A DNA stretch of 11,254 nucleotides, taken from contig JAGAJA010000103.1 in NCBI GenBank assembly GCA_017829075.1, positions 1 to 11,254 on the forward strand. Direction: 5' to 3'. The position numbers and the translations under genes are program-made. The DNA comes from Oscillospiraceae bacterium. GTDB taxonomy: Bacteria; Bacillota_A; Clostridia; Oscillospirales; Ruminococcaceae. The notes under the pieces were generated by a model. It had not been told where the DNA came from, searched no databases, and was given only the letters and a program-made list of their open reading frames with translations. Every line of letters starts with the position of its first letter. Within the stretch, counting starts at the first letter, position 1. Below, in pieces: positions 10,866 to 11,254 of the stretch.

Positions 10866-11254
10866 ATGTCAGATTTATTCAGCGGGTTTGCGCAGGAGCT
10901 TTCAGAAAAAGCCCGGAACGCGAACCCGGAACCAGAAAAGCAGTACATGGGCGAGGACGGTTTTCTTCATTGCAGTATCTGTCATGAGCCGGTACAGATG
11001 AAAGCGCCGGAGGAATGCCGCAACATCTTTCCCAGCGGAATAATGGACAAGCATTGCCGCTGTATAAGGGAGCGAATCGAACGTGACGAGGCAGAACGGA
11101 AACGCCGGAAAGCAGAGGAACGCATTGCCGAGCTCCAGCGGATATGCTTCACAGACCCGGCGTATATGCGGCATACGTTCGAGCAGGACAAGGGATATTC
11201 TCCGGCAGCCCGCAAAGTAGCCGAATGGTACGTTGATACATACCACGAGCGGCG
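10866..11254 (+). CDS. DnaC-like helicase loader, N-terminal part only
   Basis: 129 residues visible before the window ends. The start has four cysteines in a zinc-finger pattern, C36 and C39 (HCSICH) with C64 and C66 (KHCRCI), then a strongly charged helix (about 67-92, ERIERDEAERKRRKAEERIA) and CFTDPAYMRHTFEQD, the lead-in to the AAA+ domain of phage DnaC/IstB-like loaders. The Walker A and B motifs lie beyond the window, so ATPase identity is inferred from the N-terminal layout and from following a DnaD-like gene. It should load the replicative helicase at the phage origin. AGGAGGG precedes ATG 10866. Confidence 0.8.
   Translation, partial: MSDLFSGFAQELSEKARNANPEPEKQYMGEDGFLHCSICHEPVQMKAPEECRNIFPSGIMDKHCRCIRERIERDEAERKRRKAEERIAELQRICFTDPAYMRHTFEQDKGYSPAARKVAEWYVDTYHER

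Larger units (their letters stand above)
6821..11254. mobile_element. Prophage-like element B, left-hand part
   Basis: Integrase and repressor read leftward toward the tRNA-Thr remnant. A divergent early operon reads rightward with small DNA-binding proteins, a DnaD-like replisome organiser and a DnaC-like loader. This is the standard left arm of a temperate siphovirus-type prophage. The layout is the mirror image of element A, and the genes are different, so it is not a duplicate. The right end is outside the window and should carry another copy of the tRNA 3' segment. Confidence 0.75.

Overview
The window looks like a Firmicutes chromosome of the class Clostridia, most likely a Ruminococcus/Oscillospiraceae-type gut or rumen bacterium. 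The evidence is strong AGGAGG ribosome-binding sites on nearly every gene, moderate GC content, extended -10 promoters and intrinsic terminators with T-tracts. Genus is an inference; no host housekeeping gene is complete here.

The whole window is two temperate phage-like elements that meet at a remnant of a tRNA-Thr(CGT) gene (about 6771-6820). Element A fills the left side. Its early genes run leftward (2220 to 1): two tiny proteins, a Cro-like XRE regulator, an excisionase/HTH_17-type protein, an 18-residue micro-ORF, a two-helix membrane protein, a tandem-HTH protein and a phage C5-cytosine methyltransferase that runs off the window. Its immunity operon runs rightward (2455-5419): an XRE repressor, an ImmA-type metalloprotease with an added membrane segment and Cys/His domain, a DEDDh exonuclease fused to a BRCT domain, and a Cys-rich protein. 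A tyrosine integrase (5536-6732) follows and ends at the tRNA remnant.

Element B fills the right side in mirror image. A second, unrelated tyrosine integrase (6960-8267) and an XRE repressor (8281-8781) run leftward toward the same tRNA remnant. Early and replication genes run rightward: a 59-residue basic protein, a small wHTH-like protein with a TTG start, an HTH_17 protein, a DnaD-like replisome organiser and the start of a DnaC-like helicase loader. Each integrase has its own 11-bp tandem repeat close to the tRNA core, as expected for arm-type binding sites.

Beyond the genes, four features stand out. (1) Each element carries a very strong leftward promoter about 50-75 nt ahead of a leftward intrinsic terminator, between two rightward genes. 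These predict short RNAs of about 72 nt (5419-5490) and 83 nt (9158-9240). (2) Integrase B carries an extra 31 codons made of a nested palindrome, inserted in frame immediately before its catalytic GH motif. (3) The DnaD-like gene contains twelve GGCAAAC repeats in two blocks of six, helically phased and followed by an AT-rich stretch, resembling a lambda-like origin inside the initiator gene. (4) The ImmA protease appears to be a membrane protein with an external metal-binding-like domain, which could couple an outside signal to prophage induction.
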